A DNA stretch of 64,000 nucleotides from positions 1 to 64,000 of the forward strand of contig NZ_MUGW01000002.1 of NCBI RefSeq assembly GCF_002217285.1, in the 5' to 3' direction. This document shows positions 55,300 through 64,000 of this stretch, one piece after another. Source of the stretch: Flavobacterium hercynium. GTDB lineage: Bacteria > Bacteroidota > Bacteroidia > Flavobacteriales > Flavobacteriaceae. A program made the translations under genes and the position numbers. Position 1 is the first letter of the stretch; each line of letters opens with the position of its first letter. Under the pieces are notes generated by a model that was not told where the DNA came from, did not search any database, and saw only the letters and a list, made by a program, of their open reading frames with translations.

Positions 55300-55303
55300 A
55301 CTT

Positions 55304-55311
55304 CAAAGATA
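55304..55311 (-). promoter_or_regulatory. -7 element immediately before the XRE start
   Basis: On the minus strand TATCTTTG matches TAnnTTTG and is only 4 nt from the ATG at 55299. No -33 TTG is in position. Confidence 0.5.
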
Positions 55312-55494
55312 ATAATTACAAATAAAAAAAGTAAGCTGTATGTATGATACATTAATTGCGCGTAAAATACATGTTTTACTTACTTAAAAGTGTCTAAAAC
55401 AAAAGTACAGTTTTTCAGACAAGTATCAATTAAAAAAAGTACAAACCTATATTTTAGGGGAATGCACTTTTTGTGTATTTAGTGTTAACTCTTT

Positions 55495-56985
55495 TTACAA
55501 ACTTTCTAATTTCTTAATCTGCTCCAGAGCATTTGTATTTTTCGGATTCAGTTCGAATGCACGTTTGTAATTTTTAATAGCTTCTTTTTTGTTTCCTGAA
55601 CCAGCCAGTGTTTCTGCATAACTGTCATAAGCATTTCCGCTTTTAGCATAAAGGTCAACGTTTAGTTTAAAGATTTTTAACGCTTCACTTTGTTTGCCTT
55701 CTCCTAATAACTTGTATCCGTAATCGTTTATTTCATTTTCATTTAATGCAAAATCCGATGTATTCTTTTTTAGATTTTCGGCAATTTGTAAAGCGTTGTT
55801 GTAATCTTGCTTCATCAGTTCTTTTCTTAATTTTCTAAGAGAAGGCGACCATCCAAAACCATTCGATTCTTTCATTTCCGGAATGTAAAAACCTGCTATT
55901 TCGTCGATAAAAAATTCGGGATTTGCACCCTGAAAATTCGTTAGAACCACAATCGAAAGATCGTCTTTTGGATAAACAAAAAAAGCAGATCGCATTCCTC
56001 CAATTGGTGCTGCTGCCGGATGTTCCGCTCTCGCCACAATAGGCCAGCCTGTTGCGTATCCGTTTACCAATTTGTTAAATCCTTTTATACGTCCGTTGTT
56101 GAGAATTGCTGGCTGCCAAAGTACATCTAAACTTGATTTTTGTTTAAGCAAGGTTCCGTTTTGCAAGGCAATAATCCATTGTGCGATTTCGCCGGATGTA
56201 GTTACTATTCCTGCACAGGTTCTAAAATACTCCGGAAATTTAAAAAAGTTGTTTTGTATATTCTTTGTTGTAACCCATTTTCCGCCAACAACAGCCTGAT
56301 TTGTATAAGTTCCTGCTGCATTGGCAATAACATCATTAGAATCTCCAAAGCGGGTTTGTTTCATTCCTGCTGCTTTAAACTGACGCTCTTCTATAAATGT
56401 AGTAAAGTGCATGCCGCTTACTTTATTGATGATTCTGCCAATGATAACATAACCTGTTTGATTGTATCGAAAACGGTCTCCGGTATTAAATTCCATTGGT
56501 AATGTTTTTACCTTTTCCCAAGTTGTTTCCTCGGTATCTCCTAAGAAATTTTCTGTTGCATCAATAACATTCGGAAGCCCGGAAATATTCGAAAACAATT
56601 GTTTGATCGTTAATCCTTTCCATGCCATAGGCAAATCATCCAGGTATTTTGAAATTGGATCATTAACATTTAATTTTCCTTCTTCCTGAAGCTGCAAAAC
56701 AGCAACACCCACAAATGCTTTGGTACACGAATTAATGGCAAACATACTTTGATCACTAACCTTTGCGTTGTTTTCAATATTCGCAAGTCCGTAACTCTGC
56801 TGTTTTATTATTTTTCCATTCTGAACAATGGCAAGCTGTAATCCCGGTATGTGAAGTTTTTCCATTTTATCTTTCAGAAAAAGATCGATACTATCTGTTT
56901 GCTGTTGGTTTTGAGCATTTGCTGTAACGCCAGTTAAACTAATTAATAAGGAGATTATAAGCGATTTAAAAGAAAATATTTTCAT
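55495..56985 (-). CDS. Serine hydrolase (class C beta-lactamase fold) with TPR tail
   Basis: The 496-residue protein is the third exported serine hydrolase of the region. The start at 56985 gives a signal peptide ending near NAQ (residue 25). A longer frame from 57087 adds 34 residues unlike a signal. The nucleophile motif is SCTK (86-89). RYNQTGY replaces the usual YSN or YAN. A TPR-like tail spans about 420-495. It is divergent from a LytS/LytTR pair, which probably regulates it. Confidence 0.82.
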   Translation of the reverse strand: MKIFSFKSLIISLLISLTGVTANAQNQQQTDSIDLFLKDKMEKLHIPGLQLAIVQNGKIIKQQSYGLANIENNAKVSDQSMFAINSCTKAFVGVAVLQLQEEGKLNVNDPISKYLDDLPMAWKGLTIKQLFSNISGLPNVIDATENFLGDTEETTWEKVKTLPMEFNTGDRFRYNQTGYVIIGRIINKVSGMHFTTFIEERQFKAAGMKQTRFGDSNDVIANAAGTYTNQAVVGGKWVTTKNIQNNFFKFPEYFRTCAGIVTTSGEIAQWIIALQNGTLLKQKSSLDVLWQPAILNNGRIKGFNKLVNGYATGWPIVARAEHPAAAPIGGMRSAFFVYPKDDLSIVVLTNFQGANPEFFIDEIAGFYIPEMKESNGFGWSPSLRKLRKELMKQDYNNALQIAENLKKNTSDFALNENEINDYGYKLLGEGKQSEALKIFKLNVDLYAKSGNAYDSYAETLAGSGNKKEAIKNYKRAFELNPKNTNALEQIKKLESL

Positions 56986-57278
56986 GATTTTTTGATTTAG
57001 TTGTATAGTATTTAGGAGTTGAAAGGGTATCACAGTTAGCTTTACATAGCGCCCTTTCGATTTAAATTCTGATTGTAAATAATACAATGCTGTTTTGGTT
57101 TCATTTTGCTTGTGTTTTTAATTTGAAGCAAATCTCCTTTTTTATTGCAATCAAAATTCGCATGTATGCTATAAGGACTTTTATTATCGACAAACAATAA
57201 GATTAGGGATATAAGTCGCGTTTATCCTTAATTTTTATTTGTTGGTATCTTTTTTTTGCATGTTCATCGACAACTATT

Positions 57279-57306
57279 TTGTCTTTACAAATAAATACTA
57301 ACTTTG
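57279..57306 (+). promoter_or_regulatory. Promoter directly at the second LytS-like start codon
   Basis: TTG (57279-57281) and TAACTTTG (57299-57306) are 17 nt apart. The -7 element ends 5 nt before the ATG at 57312. The longer frame from 57279 begins inside this promoter and cannot be used. Confidence 0.65.
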
Positions 57307-57311
57307 ACTGC

Positions 57312-58397
57312 ATGACACCATTCGAAAAAATTATAAACTTCAGTTCTGCCCACAGAATAACTACGCATCTTATTTTTTGGATCTTTATTTTTATTCTCTT
57401 TTTTAATAAAAATTTTTCTAATCCTGAAGAGTTTAAGATTGAGGTTTTATACACGCTGTATTACGAGTTGTTTTCTATAATTGTAGCTTATTTTTTGTCT
57501 TACAGAATTCTGCCTCGTTTAATGACAACACAAAAAAACAATTGGACGTGGGGAGAACTTATTTTAGGAAGTTATTTTATTTCTGTCATTGCAAGACTAA
57601 CGATGGTTTTTGTTCTGGAACCTATTGTACGAAAACCGCCTTTTAAGCAGGAATCCATTACGGAAATCCTGGCTGATCTGCCTACTTTGTTTGGAGCGTA
57701 TTTTTTGCACATTCTGTCGTTATCGATATTTTTTATTTTCATAAAATTGATAAAAGATCAGTACATCATTCAGAAAAGGTCTTTGTTGCTCGAAAAACAA
57801 AAAGCCGAAACGGAATTAAAAATCCTGAAAGCACAACTGAATCCGCATTTCCTGTTCAATACCCTTAATAATATTTATTCGCTTTCGGTTATAAACTCTC
57901 CGATTACCTCAAAATCTATTGCTGTTTTGTCTGAGATATTAGATTGTATTTTATACCGATGCAGCAGCACTTATGTACCGCTTTCGCAGGAAATCACTTT
58001 ACTCGAAAATTATATTTCGCTCGAAAAATTACGTTATGACGAACGTTTAAGTGTAATCTTCAATCATGAAATGGATCAAAACGGATCAATTGCGCCTTTG
58101 ATTTTGCTTTCTTTGGTAGAAAATGCTTTTAAACACGGTGCCGGAGAAGATGTTGGAATTGCACCTAAAATTGAAATTGATCTAAAATTAATCAACAACA
58201 ACTTTGAATTTACCATTAGAAACACCATCAGCAAAACCGTGTTTGAAACCGAAACCGGAAAAATTGGTCTGAACAATATTATTCAGCAGCTTGATAAAAT
58301 TTATCCTGAAAATTATACTTTTAATGTCACGAAAACCGCTGAGGATTTTACGGCACAACTAAAGATCAATCTTGCATCACAATATAACTTAGCTTAA
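57312..58397 (+). CDS. LytS-like sensor histidine kinase
   Basis: The 361-residue kinase has about four transmembrane helices (within 18-145), a short coiled linker (151-172) and a His_kinase domain with His179 in LKAQLNPHFLFNTLNNIYS. The C-terminal ATP-binding region has GKIGLNNIIQQLDKIYP. The ATG at 57312 is chosen on promoter grounds. Its partner regulator starts 6 nt after the stop. It is divergent from the third serine hydrolase. Confidence 0.88.
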   Translation: MTPFEKIINFSSAHRITTHLIFWIFIFILFFNKNFSNPEEFKIEVLYTLYYELFSIIVAYFLSYRILPRLMTTQKNNWTWGELILGSYFISVIARLTMVFVLEPIVRKPPFKQESITEILADLPTLFGAYFLHILSLSIFFIFIKLIKDQYIIQKRSLLLEKQKAETELKILKAQLNPHFLFNTLNNIYSLSVINSPITSKSIAVLSEILDCILYRCSSTYVPLSQEITLLENYISLEKLRYDERLSVIFNHEMDQNGSIAPLILLSLVENAFKHGAGEDVGIAPKIEIDLKLINNNFEFTIRNTISKTVFETETGKIGLNNIIQQLDKIYPENYTFNVTKTAEDFTAQLKINLASQYNLA

Positions 58398-58402
58398 GAC
58401 AG

Positions 58403-59107
58403 ATGAAAATAAAGTGTTTATTAGTCGATGACGAACCTTTGGCAATTAGCTTACTACAAAATCACATTAGTAAATTAGATTACTTAGAAGTGGTGGGTAC
58501 GTGTCCGAATGCGCTAAAGGCAGCAGAAGTTTTAAGAACAACGGCTGTTGATTTGATGTTTCTCGATATTAAAATGCCTCAAATTACAGGAATAGATTTC
58601 CTGAAGACATTACGAAATCCTCCTTCGGTTATTTTTACTACGGCATATCGCGAATACGCACTGGAGAGTTATGAACTTGAAATTGTAGATTATCTTTTAA
58701 AACCTATAACGTTCGATCGTTTCTTTAAAGCGACGGATCGTTATTTAAGAATAAGTGGTCCCGTAAATAATAAAATCATTACACCATCGCAGGAAGACTT
58801 TATTTACATCAAAAACGCCTCAAAATTCAACAAGATCAATGTAGATTCTATTTTGTACATCGAAAGTGTAAAAGACTATATTATCGTACACCAAAAAGAC
58901 GGAGTAAAACTGAATGCGAAGTATAAAATTAGTGATATCGAAATCGAACTGCAGAACAAAAATTTCCTGCGCATTCATCGCTCCTATATCATCAATCTAA
59001 AAAACATTACCGCTTTTACCGCTTACGATGTTGAAATTGGCGCCATCGAAATACCTATTGGAGCAAGTTACAAGGAATATGTTTTTAAGATGCTTAAGAG
59101 TAATTGA
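58403..59107 (+). CDS. LytTR-family response regulator
   Basis: The 234-residue protein has a receiver domain with Asp55 in FLDIKMP and a LytTR domain (about 135-234) with ILYIESVKDYIIVHQ and FLRIHRSYIINLKNI. It forms a two-component pair with the kinase just upstream. No clear 20-nt-spaced operator like that at 33684-33713 was found upstream of the divergent hydrolase gene. Confidence 0.9.
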   Translation: MKIKCLLVDDEPLAISLLQNHISKLDYLEVVGTCPNALKAAEVLRTTAVDLMFLDIKMPQITGIDFLKTLRNPPSVIFTTAYREYALESYELEIVDYLLKPITFDRFFKATDRYLRISGPVNNKIITPSQEDFIYIKNASKFNKINVDSILYIESVKDYIIVHQKDGVKLNAKYKISDIEIELQNKNFLRIHRSYIINLKNITAFTAYDVEIGAIEIPIGASYKEYVFKMLKSN

Positions 59108-59108
59108 T

Positions 59109-60149
59109 TTAGATTGTTCGATCTTTAATTGTTGGATTTTCAGATAGTTTAGTAGAAGCCCTAAATCTTAGTTCAGCACTTAGTATTATAGTCTTATCCG
59201 GTTTAGTATTATCTGTTATTTTTTCCAGCAGTAATTCGGCAGCCACACGTCCCATTTCGTTTAATGGTTGTTCCACCGTAGTAAGCTGAGGATAAACGAT
59301 TGTAGATAATTTTGTTCCTGAAAAACTTGCAATGGCTACATCTTCGGGTATTTTAAGATTTTGTTCCCGCAGGTAATTCATTACACCAATTGCGAGCGTA
59401 TCTGTAAAAGCAAAAACACCATCAAACGGGATCTTTTTTCTAAGCAATTCTTCTGCAGCCTGGCGACCATCTTCAAAGGTAAGACCTGCCTTTATAATGT
59501 AATCTGATTTTTTTTGTATCTGAAATTTTGCAAGCGCATCACTATATCCCCTTGCCCGCTCTTTTGCATTATGCAAATGATCCGGCCCCTGAATGTGTAC
59601 AATTTGTTTTCTTCCACTGCTAATAAGATGCTCTACCATCAGCAAAGATTTGGCATAGTCATTTACAATTACTTTTGTAACGTCCAGATTGCTTGGTATT
59701 CGATCATAAAAAACCATTTGCATTCCGTTATGCTGTAATTGCAATAATATTTCGTTGTTATAGGTTTGATGTGTTAAACTAATAATAAGTCCATCGACCC
59801 GAAATTGTTCCATCATCAAAAGATTCTTCTTTTCAGTTTCAGGATTTTCATCGGATTGCGCAATAATTACTTTATATCCTTTTGTTCCCAGTATTTCCTG
59901 AATTCCTTCCAGCACTTGTGATGCAAAAGGAGTAATCATTTCCGGTACAATAACTCCAATACTGTAGGAACGGCCTAACCTAAGATTCTGAGCAGTTGTA
60001 TTTGGCTGATACCCAAATTCCCTGGCCGCTTCGATTACCCGTTCACGAGTTTCTTTACGAATATTTTTATCATCGGACAATGCTCTTGAAACCGTTGAAT
60101 AGGACAATAAAAGATGTTTAGCGAGGTCTTTAATAGTAACAGGTTTCAC
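59109..60149 (-). CDS. LacI-family transcriptional repressor
   Basis: The 346-residue protein has a LacI-type HTH at the N-terminus (TIKDLAKHLLLSYSTVSRALSDD, about 5-27) with a hinge helix, and a periplasmic-binding-protein-like effector domain. It probably binds the AAACGTTTGCAG repeats 156-198 nt upstream of its start and controls the divergent sugar or polyol genes. The inducer is presumably a metabolite of that pathway. Its 3' end lies 1 nt from the convergent LytTR gene. Confidence 0.9.
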   Translation of the reverse strand: MKPVTIKDLAKHLLLSYSTVSRALSDDKNIRKETRERVIEAAREFGYQPNTTAQNLRLGRSYSIGVIVPEMITPFASQVLEGIQEILGTKGYKVIIAQSDENPETEKKNLLMMEQFRVDGLIISLTHQTYNNEILLQLQHNGMQMVFYDRIPSNLDVTKVIVNDYAKSLLMVEHLISSGRKQIVHIQGPDHLHNAKERARGYSDALAKFQIQKKSDYIIKAGLTFEDGRQAAEELLRKKIPFDGVFAFTDTLAIGVMNYLREQNLKIPEDVAIASFSGTKLSTIVYPQLTTVEQPLNEMGRVAAELLLEKITDNTKPDKTIILSAELRFRASTKLSENPTIKDRTI

Positions 60150-60171
60150 AGCATAAATATTTGAGAATAAA

Positions 60172-60200
60172 CAAATTTAGGATATTCATACAAAAAACAA
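60172..60200 (-). promoter_or_regulatory. Promoter of the LacI-family gene
   Basis: On the minus strand TTG (60198-60200) and TAAATTTG (60172-60179) are 18 nt apart. The gene starts 22 nt downstream. Confidence 0.65.
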
Positions 60201-60304
60201 AGTTGATTGTAAAAAATTATTTAAATAACAGACTAAGGTTTGAATTTGCTTTCCAGAATAAATCCAAAAAGCTGTTAGAAAATTGATTAATTAACCCAAA
60301 TTTA

Positions 60305-60347
60305 AAACGTTTGCAGATTTTTCAAACGTTTGCAGAAACGTTTGCAG
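60305..60347 (+). promoter_or_regulatory. Triple AAACGTTTGCAG operator cluster
   Basis: Three exact copies of AAACGTTTGCAG begin at 60305, 60324 and 60336. Each contains the palindromic core AAACGTTT seen in many LacI-family operators. They lie about 95 nt before the start at 60441 and are the likely binding sites of the divergent LacI-type repressor. Confidence 0.75.
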
Positions 60348-60440
60348 GTTGATTTTACCAACTGCTGCAACATTATATTTAACTTTAGTACTACTTTGCA
60401 CTCGTTCTACAACGATATAGTTGAATCAAAACATATAAAT

Positions 60441-61883
60441 ATGGAGACAAATTTAATTGGTTATCAATATGACCGTACGAAAATTAAGACTGGAATTGTA
60501 CACATAGGAGTTGGTAATTTCCATCGTGCACATGAGCAGTACTATACTAACCTGATTCTTGAAAATAGTGATCAGCAGCAATGGGGTATTTGCGGAATAG
60601 CTTTATTACCTTCTGATGCCTCTTTAGTAGAAAAATTAAAAAAACAGAATGGCGAATATACATTAACGATCTGTGGACGTGATGGACATGATGAAGCTTA
60701 TAAAATTGGTTCATTGACTGAACTTATCTGGGGCGTAGAAAATCCTGGGGCAGTTAGCGATAAAATTGCTGATGCTGATGTAAAAATAATTACGCTTACT
60801 ATTACAGAAGGTGGTTATAATATAGACAAACATAGTAATGCTTTTAATATTGAAAATGAAGATATTCAACATGATGTTTTAAATCCTGATACTCCCAAAA
60901 CTGTATTTGGTTTTGTTGCCCAGGGTCTTCGCAAACGAATCGCCTCAGGCAATGGAGGTCTTACGATTCTATCCTGCGATAATTTACAACATAACGGCAA
61001 TACAGCCAAAAATGCATTTATGAGTTTTTTTGAAGCCCAAAATAAAGATCTGGCACACTGGGCTAAAACAAACATAAGTTTCCCAAACAGTATGGTAGAC
61101 AGAATTACTCCCGCTACATTGCCTGAAAATGTAGAATGGCTCAATAAAAAGAATACTACTACTGACGCTGTTCCTGTGTATTGTGAGGATTTTGTACAAT
61201 GGGTTATCGAGGATAATTTTATAGCCGGAAGACCTAATTGGGAGCGTGTTGGTGTTGAATTTACGGAGGATGTTTCTCAATATGAAAACATGAAATTAAG
61301 TCTTCTTAATGCCTCTCATACACTTTTGTCATACCCGTCATTTTTAATGGGATATCGAAAAGTTGATGATGCTATGCACGATCAGCTAATTATTCGCTTC
61401 GTTCAGGACTTTATGAATATTGATATTACTCCTTATGTACCGGCACCAAAAGGAACCGATCTTGAATTGTATAAAAAAACACTTATCGAACGTTTTGCAA
61501 ACCGAAGCGTAAGCGACCAATTGAGCAGACTATGTTTTGATGGTTTTTCAAAATTCCCTGTTTATATTATGCCAAATCTTTCTAAAATGATTAAAGATGG
61601 CAAAGATTTAAAACGAGTAACTTTTCTTTTTGCTGCTTACAGACATTATTTAAAATACAAAACAGATTCTGAAAATGCGGCTTACGATATTGCAGAACCT
61701 TGGCTAACTCCGGATGACTCTAAATGGATTCAAAGCAATAATCCAACTGATTTCTTAAATATTGCGCCATTTAAAAATTACAGCCTTGGCAGTTCAGAGC
61801 AATTTATTGAAGGTTACATTCATTTTACAGAAATGATTAAAGAAAAAGGAATCAAATCAGCGATAAAGACAATTGTAGACTAA
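60441..61883 (+). CDS. Mannitol dehydrogenase family oxidoreductase
   Basis: The 480-residue protein matches the long-chain mannitol dehydrogenase family (MtlD, UxaB, UxuB relatives). It has HIGVGNFHRAHEQYY for NAD binding, TITEGGYNID, DNLQHNG, PNSMVDRITP and the catalytic K in MKLSLLNASH. The start at 60441 is chosen because the longer frame covers the promoter and operator region. The substrate is a hexuronate or polyol such as mannitol or fructuronate. A sugar transporter gene follows 31 nt later. Confidence 0.88.
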   Translation: METNLIGYQYDRTKIKTGIVHIGVGNFHRAHEQYYTNLILENSDQQQWGICGIALLPSDASLVEKLKKQNGEYTLTICGRDGHDEAYKIGSLTELIWGVENPGAVSDKIADADVKIITLTITEGGYNIDKHSNAFNIENEDIQHDVLNPDTPKTVFGFVAQGLRKRIASGNGGLTILSCDNLQHNGNTAKNAFMSFFEAQNKDLAHWAKTNISFPNSMVDRITPATLPENVEWLNKKNTTTDAVPVYCEDFVQWVIEDNFIAGRPNWERVGVEFTEDVSQYENMKLSLLNASHTLLSYPSFLMGYRKVDDAMHDQLIIRFVQDFMNIDITPYVPAPKGTDLELYKKTLIERFANRSVSDQLSRLCFDGFSKFPVYIMPNLSKMIKDGKDLKRVTFLFAAYRHYLKYKTDSENAAYDIAEPWLTPDDSKWIQSNNPTDFLNIAPFKNYSLGSSEQFIEGYIHFTEMIKEKGIKSAIKTIVD

Positions 61884-61914
61884 AATCGTACTAATCTATT
61901 AAAACCCGTATTTT

Positions 61915-63234
61915 ATGACAACCAAACCACAAAACAAGATTTTACCTTTTGCAATTGTGACTTTCATTTATTTCATTGTAGGTTTTCTTACTACAATAAA
62001 TGAGCAACTTCAGGCACCATTAAAGTTTACTTTTTTAGCCGAAGCAGGAAGTTACAAAAATACGCTTACCACCTCAATTTCTTTCTTCTTTTTCTTAGGA
62101 TATCTTTTAAATGGATCTTTAGGAAGCAAATGGGTTAATATTTATGGTTACAAGAATACCATAATCCGAGGCATGTTTTTTATTATCTCTGGCTTGACTT
62201 TGTATTTATGTTCTTCATGGATGGGGTATCAATTCCCCGACTTTCATTTTGAGATTGGAGATGCCATTATTCCTTATAGTTTTCTTATTTTTTTAATTGG
62301 TTCTTTTATTATGGGAACTTCTGCTGCAGTAATTCAGGTGGTGGTAAATCCTTATGTAGCTTCTTATGATTTGCCGGGAACGCAATCTGTTCAGCGTTTG
62401 AATATTACCACAGGAATCAATTCTATAGGTACCACCTCTGCCCCATTTTTTGTAACACTCGTAATTTTTAGCGGTGTCTCTATCGAGAACATCCAGATAA
62501 AACAGCTTATGACTCCTTTGGCTATTCTTATATTTTGTATAGCAGCCGTATTATTACTGACCAGAAAACTGGAAATACCGGATATTGAGAATACTCGTGA
62601 TACCTCAGGAGAAAAACTGGAGCGAAGTGTCTGGTCTTTTAGACATTTTGTATTAGGCGTAATGGCTATTTTCTTTTATGTAGGTACTGAAGTAGCCATT
62701 GGTGCCAATATAAATTTATATGCCTTTGAACTGGAAGCATTGGGATATCCTGTAAGCTTTTTCGGAAAAACCAAAATTATCATCGGCAATATGGATCTCG
62801 GCATACATGCGCTGCTCTCCACACTGTATTGGGGCGGATTTATGGTTGGTCGTGGGGTTTCTAGTTTTCTAAGTCATATTTCGGCTAAAAAACAATTAAT
62901 TACCACTACAAGTATTGCTGCAATTTTTGTAATAATTGCTATGATTACTCAAAACATCTGGTTTTTGGTTGCCATTGGTCTTTTGCATTCTTCAATGTGG
63001 AGTTGTATTTATTCTCTTTCCATAAAAGGTTTGGGAAAATATACTTCTAAGGCTTCAGGAATATTTGTTTCTGCGGTATTTGGCGGTGCTGTATTCACAT
63101 TGTTACAAGGCGTTCTTGCCGATGTATTTGGCGCCTGGAGATGGACATGGATTCTTTCTTTTATATGCGAATTGGTAATGCTGTCGTATGCACTATTTGG
63201 ATCTCACCAAAGAAAAAAAGATATCATCCTTTAA
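61915..63234 (+). CDS. MFS sugar transporter (FucP-like)
   Basis: The 439-residue protein has 12 predicted transmembrane helices and an N-terminal IVGFLTTINEQLQAPLK segment like the FucP/GlcP family of sugar:proton symporters. A QVVVNPYVA(S) motif is in the fifth helix region. It likely imports the sugar or polyol used by the dehydrogenase upstream, as part of the same LacI-controlled operon. Confidence 0.88.
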   Translation: MTTKPQNKILPFAIVTFIYFIVGFLTTINEQLQAPLKFTFLAEAGSYKNTLTTSISFFFFLGYLLNGSLGSKWVNIYGYKNTIIRGMFFIISGLTLYLCSSWMGYQFPDFHFEIGDAIIPYSFLIFLIGSFIMGTSAAVIQVVVNPYVASYDLPGTQSVQRLNITTGINSIGTTSAPFFVTLVIFSGVSIENIQIKQLMTPLAILIFCIAAVLLLTRKLEIPDIENTRDTSGEKLERSVWSFRHFVLGVMAIFFYVGTEVAIGANINLYAFELEALGYPVSFFGKTKIIIGNMDLGIHALLSTLYWGGFMVGRGVSSFLSHISAKKQLITTTSIAAIFVIIAMITQNIWFLVAIGLLHSSMWSCIYSLSIKGLGKYTSKASGIFVSAVFGGAVFTLLQGVLADVFGAWRWTWILSFICELVMLSYALFGSHQRKKDIIL

Positions 63235-63268
63235 ATTACTTTAGTACTTCTATAAGACCATTTTTTTT

Positions 63269-64000
63269 ATGAAATTTATACATTCTCTGTCATTGTTACT
63301 ACATGACGGCCAAGATATCCTATTATCAAAAATTTTGAGATTAAGCAATCCCATTTTACTTTTTGGTGCTTTCATAACTTTTTCGAATATCTCCTACAGT
63401 CAGGATTTTCATTCTTCACTACAAGCCAGAAATAGTCATTTATGGCGCGGAATAGAAGTTGCTTCAGGTTTGGTTTTTACCGGGGATCTGCACCTTGACG
63501 GAAAATATTTCTATGGTGGCTTCTGGGGCGGAGGAAGCGGTGATGGTGTTTACAAAGAATTCAACAATTATGCAGGATTTAAAAAAGGAAGATTCAACGT
63601 TGAACTATGGGATATTTATAATTTCTCACCCGCTGCAACGTATAACAATACTGAATTTTTCAACTATAATGCAAATGAAACGGGACGCTTCCTTGATTTC
63701 AGGTCTAATTATACAATATCTGAAAATTTTCCTTTAACACTTAGCTGGAATGCCGTTCTTTTTGGTCGTGACAGAAACGTACAAAATACGGAAAACAAAT
63801 ATTCTTATTTTGCATCTGCAGAATATCTGCTTTACGAAAAAGAAACGCTAAAGGTAAAAGGAAGAATAGGATATTCCTCTGCATTGAATAGTGCCGGCGA
63901 AAAAAACAATTTCTTTGCCCACAAAAGCGGATTAAATGAAGTAAGCCTAATCGTTTCAAAAGAAATACCCATTATGGGATTTGAACTTCCAATTGGTATA
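63269..64000 (+). CDS. Carbohydrate porin-like outer-membrane protein (partial, runs off window)
   Basis: The frame from 63269 is open to the window edge (244 codons, no stop). It encodes an unusually long N-terminus before a hydrophobic core and SYSQ cleavage site near residue 45. An in-frame TTG at about codon 23 would give a normal signal peptide, so the true start may be there. The mature part has alternating aromatic strands (LWRGIEVASGLVFTGDLHL, YYGGFWGGG) like outer-membrane sugar porins. It follows the MFS gene by 34 nt, so it is probably the third gene of the sugar operon. Confidence 0.7.
   Translation, partial: MKFIHSLSLLLHDGQDILLSKILRLSNPILLFGAFITFSNISYSQDFHSSLQARNSHLWRGIEVASGLVFTGDLHLDGKYFYGGFWGGGSGDGVYKEFNNYAGFKKGRFNVELWDIYNFSPAATYNNTEFFNYNANETGRFLDFRSNYTISENFPLTLSWNAVLFGRDRNVQNTENKYSYFASAEYLLYEKETLKVKGRIGYSSALNSAGEKNNFFAHKSGLNEVSLIVSKEIPIMGFELPIGI

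Noticed and set aside
57030-57060. GAAAGGG/CCCTTTC inverted repeat upstream of the third serine hydrolase as a LytTR operator
   Set aside because: The arms are inverted with a 24-nt loop, whereas LytTR sites are direct repeats. It is too weak to call.

Overview
The window looks like a chromosome segment of a Flavobacterium species or close relative (Bacteroidota, Flavobacteriaceae). The evidence is the AT-rich sequence, the lack of Shine-Dalgarno sites, many TAnnTTTG -7 promoter elements, a complete gldK-gldL-gldM-gldN block (gliding motility and type IX secretion), and a Bacteroidota-type T6SS cargo island. No tRNA, rRNA, insertion sequence, integrase or CRISPR array was seen.

Layout. 1-1150: a Flavo-1-like structured RNA, palindromic repeats and a cobalamin riboswitch leading into a surface lipoprotein (1155-2705). 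2.9-11 kb: housekeeping and membrane genes, including a lipid kinase and an App1-like phosphatidate phosphatase transcribed divergently, an ABC-F ATPase and an FAD oxidoreductase. 11-16 kb: gldKLMN. 16-20 kb: a ureohydrolase-fold protein that has lost half of its metal ligands, and topA. 20.4-29 kb: miaB, a sigma-54 activator, lptE, a repeat-rich TPR protein, secG, groES, a four-helix-bundle protein wedged between groES and groEL, and groEL. 29-39 kb: an NPP-type phosphodiesterase, a SulP transporter, a LytS/LytTR pair facing an outer-membrane barrel gene, DoxX, TMEM143-like, a possible bacterial gasdermin (37550-38251) and an Mpo1-like protein. 39-46.5 kb, minus strand: an accessory T6SS island with two TssD tube proteins, VgrG, an effector with a GIY-YIG-like C-terminus, an LRR protein, an RraB-like protein, a decayed secreted-protein gene and three small membrane proteins. 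46.8-53.4 kb: hypothetical lipoproteins, two penicillin-binding-type serine hydrolases and a transglutaminase-like protein. 53.5-59 kb: a HigBA toxin-antitoxin pair, a mosaic of short hairpins, an XRE regulator, a third serine hydrolase and a second LytS/LytTR pair. 59-64 kb: a LacI-regulated sugar or polyol locus (repressor, triple operator, mannitol dehydrogenase-like enzyme, MFS transporter, start of a porin).

The most unusual signal is a set of four intergenic arrays (about 21.85, 23.83-23.98, 26.85-27.37 and 49.44-49.55 kb). Each is built from degenerate 7- or 8-nt words in strict register; three form inverted arms and one flanks the four-helix gene as direct repeats. Three of the four lie inside the miaB-lptE-secG-groESL gene string. 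The word sequence differs at each site but the architecture is shared. Other points of interest are the gasdermin-like protein, the effector with its candidate immunity genes, the apparent leaderless starts of several regulators, and the degenerate ureohydrolase beside gldK.
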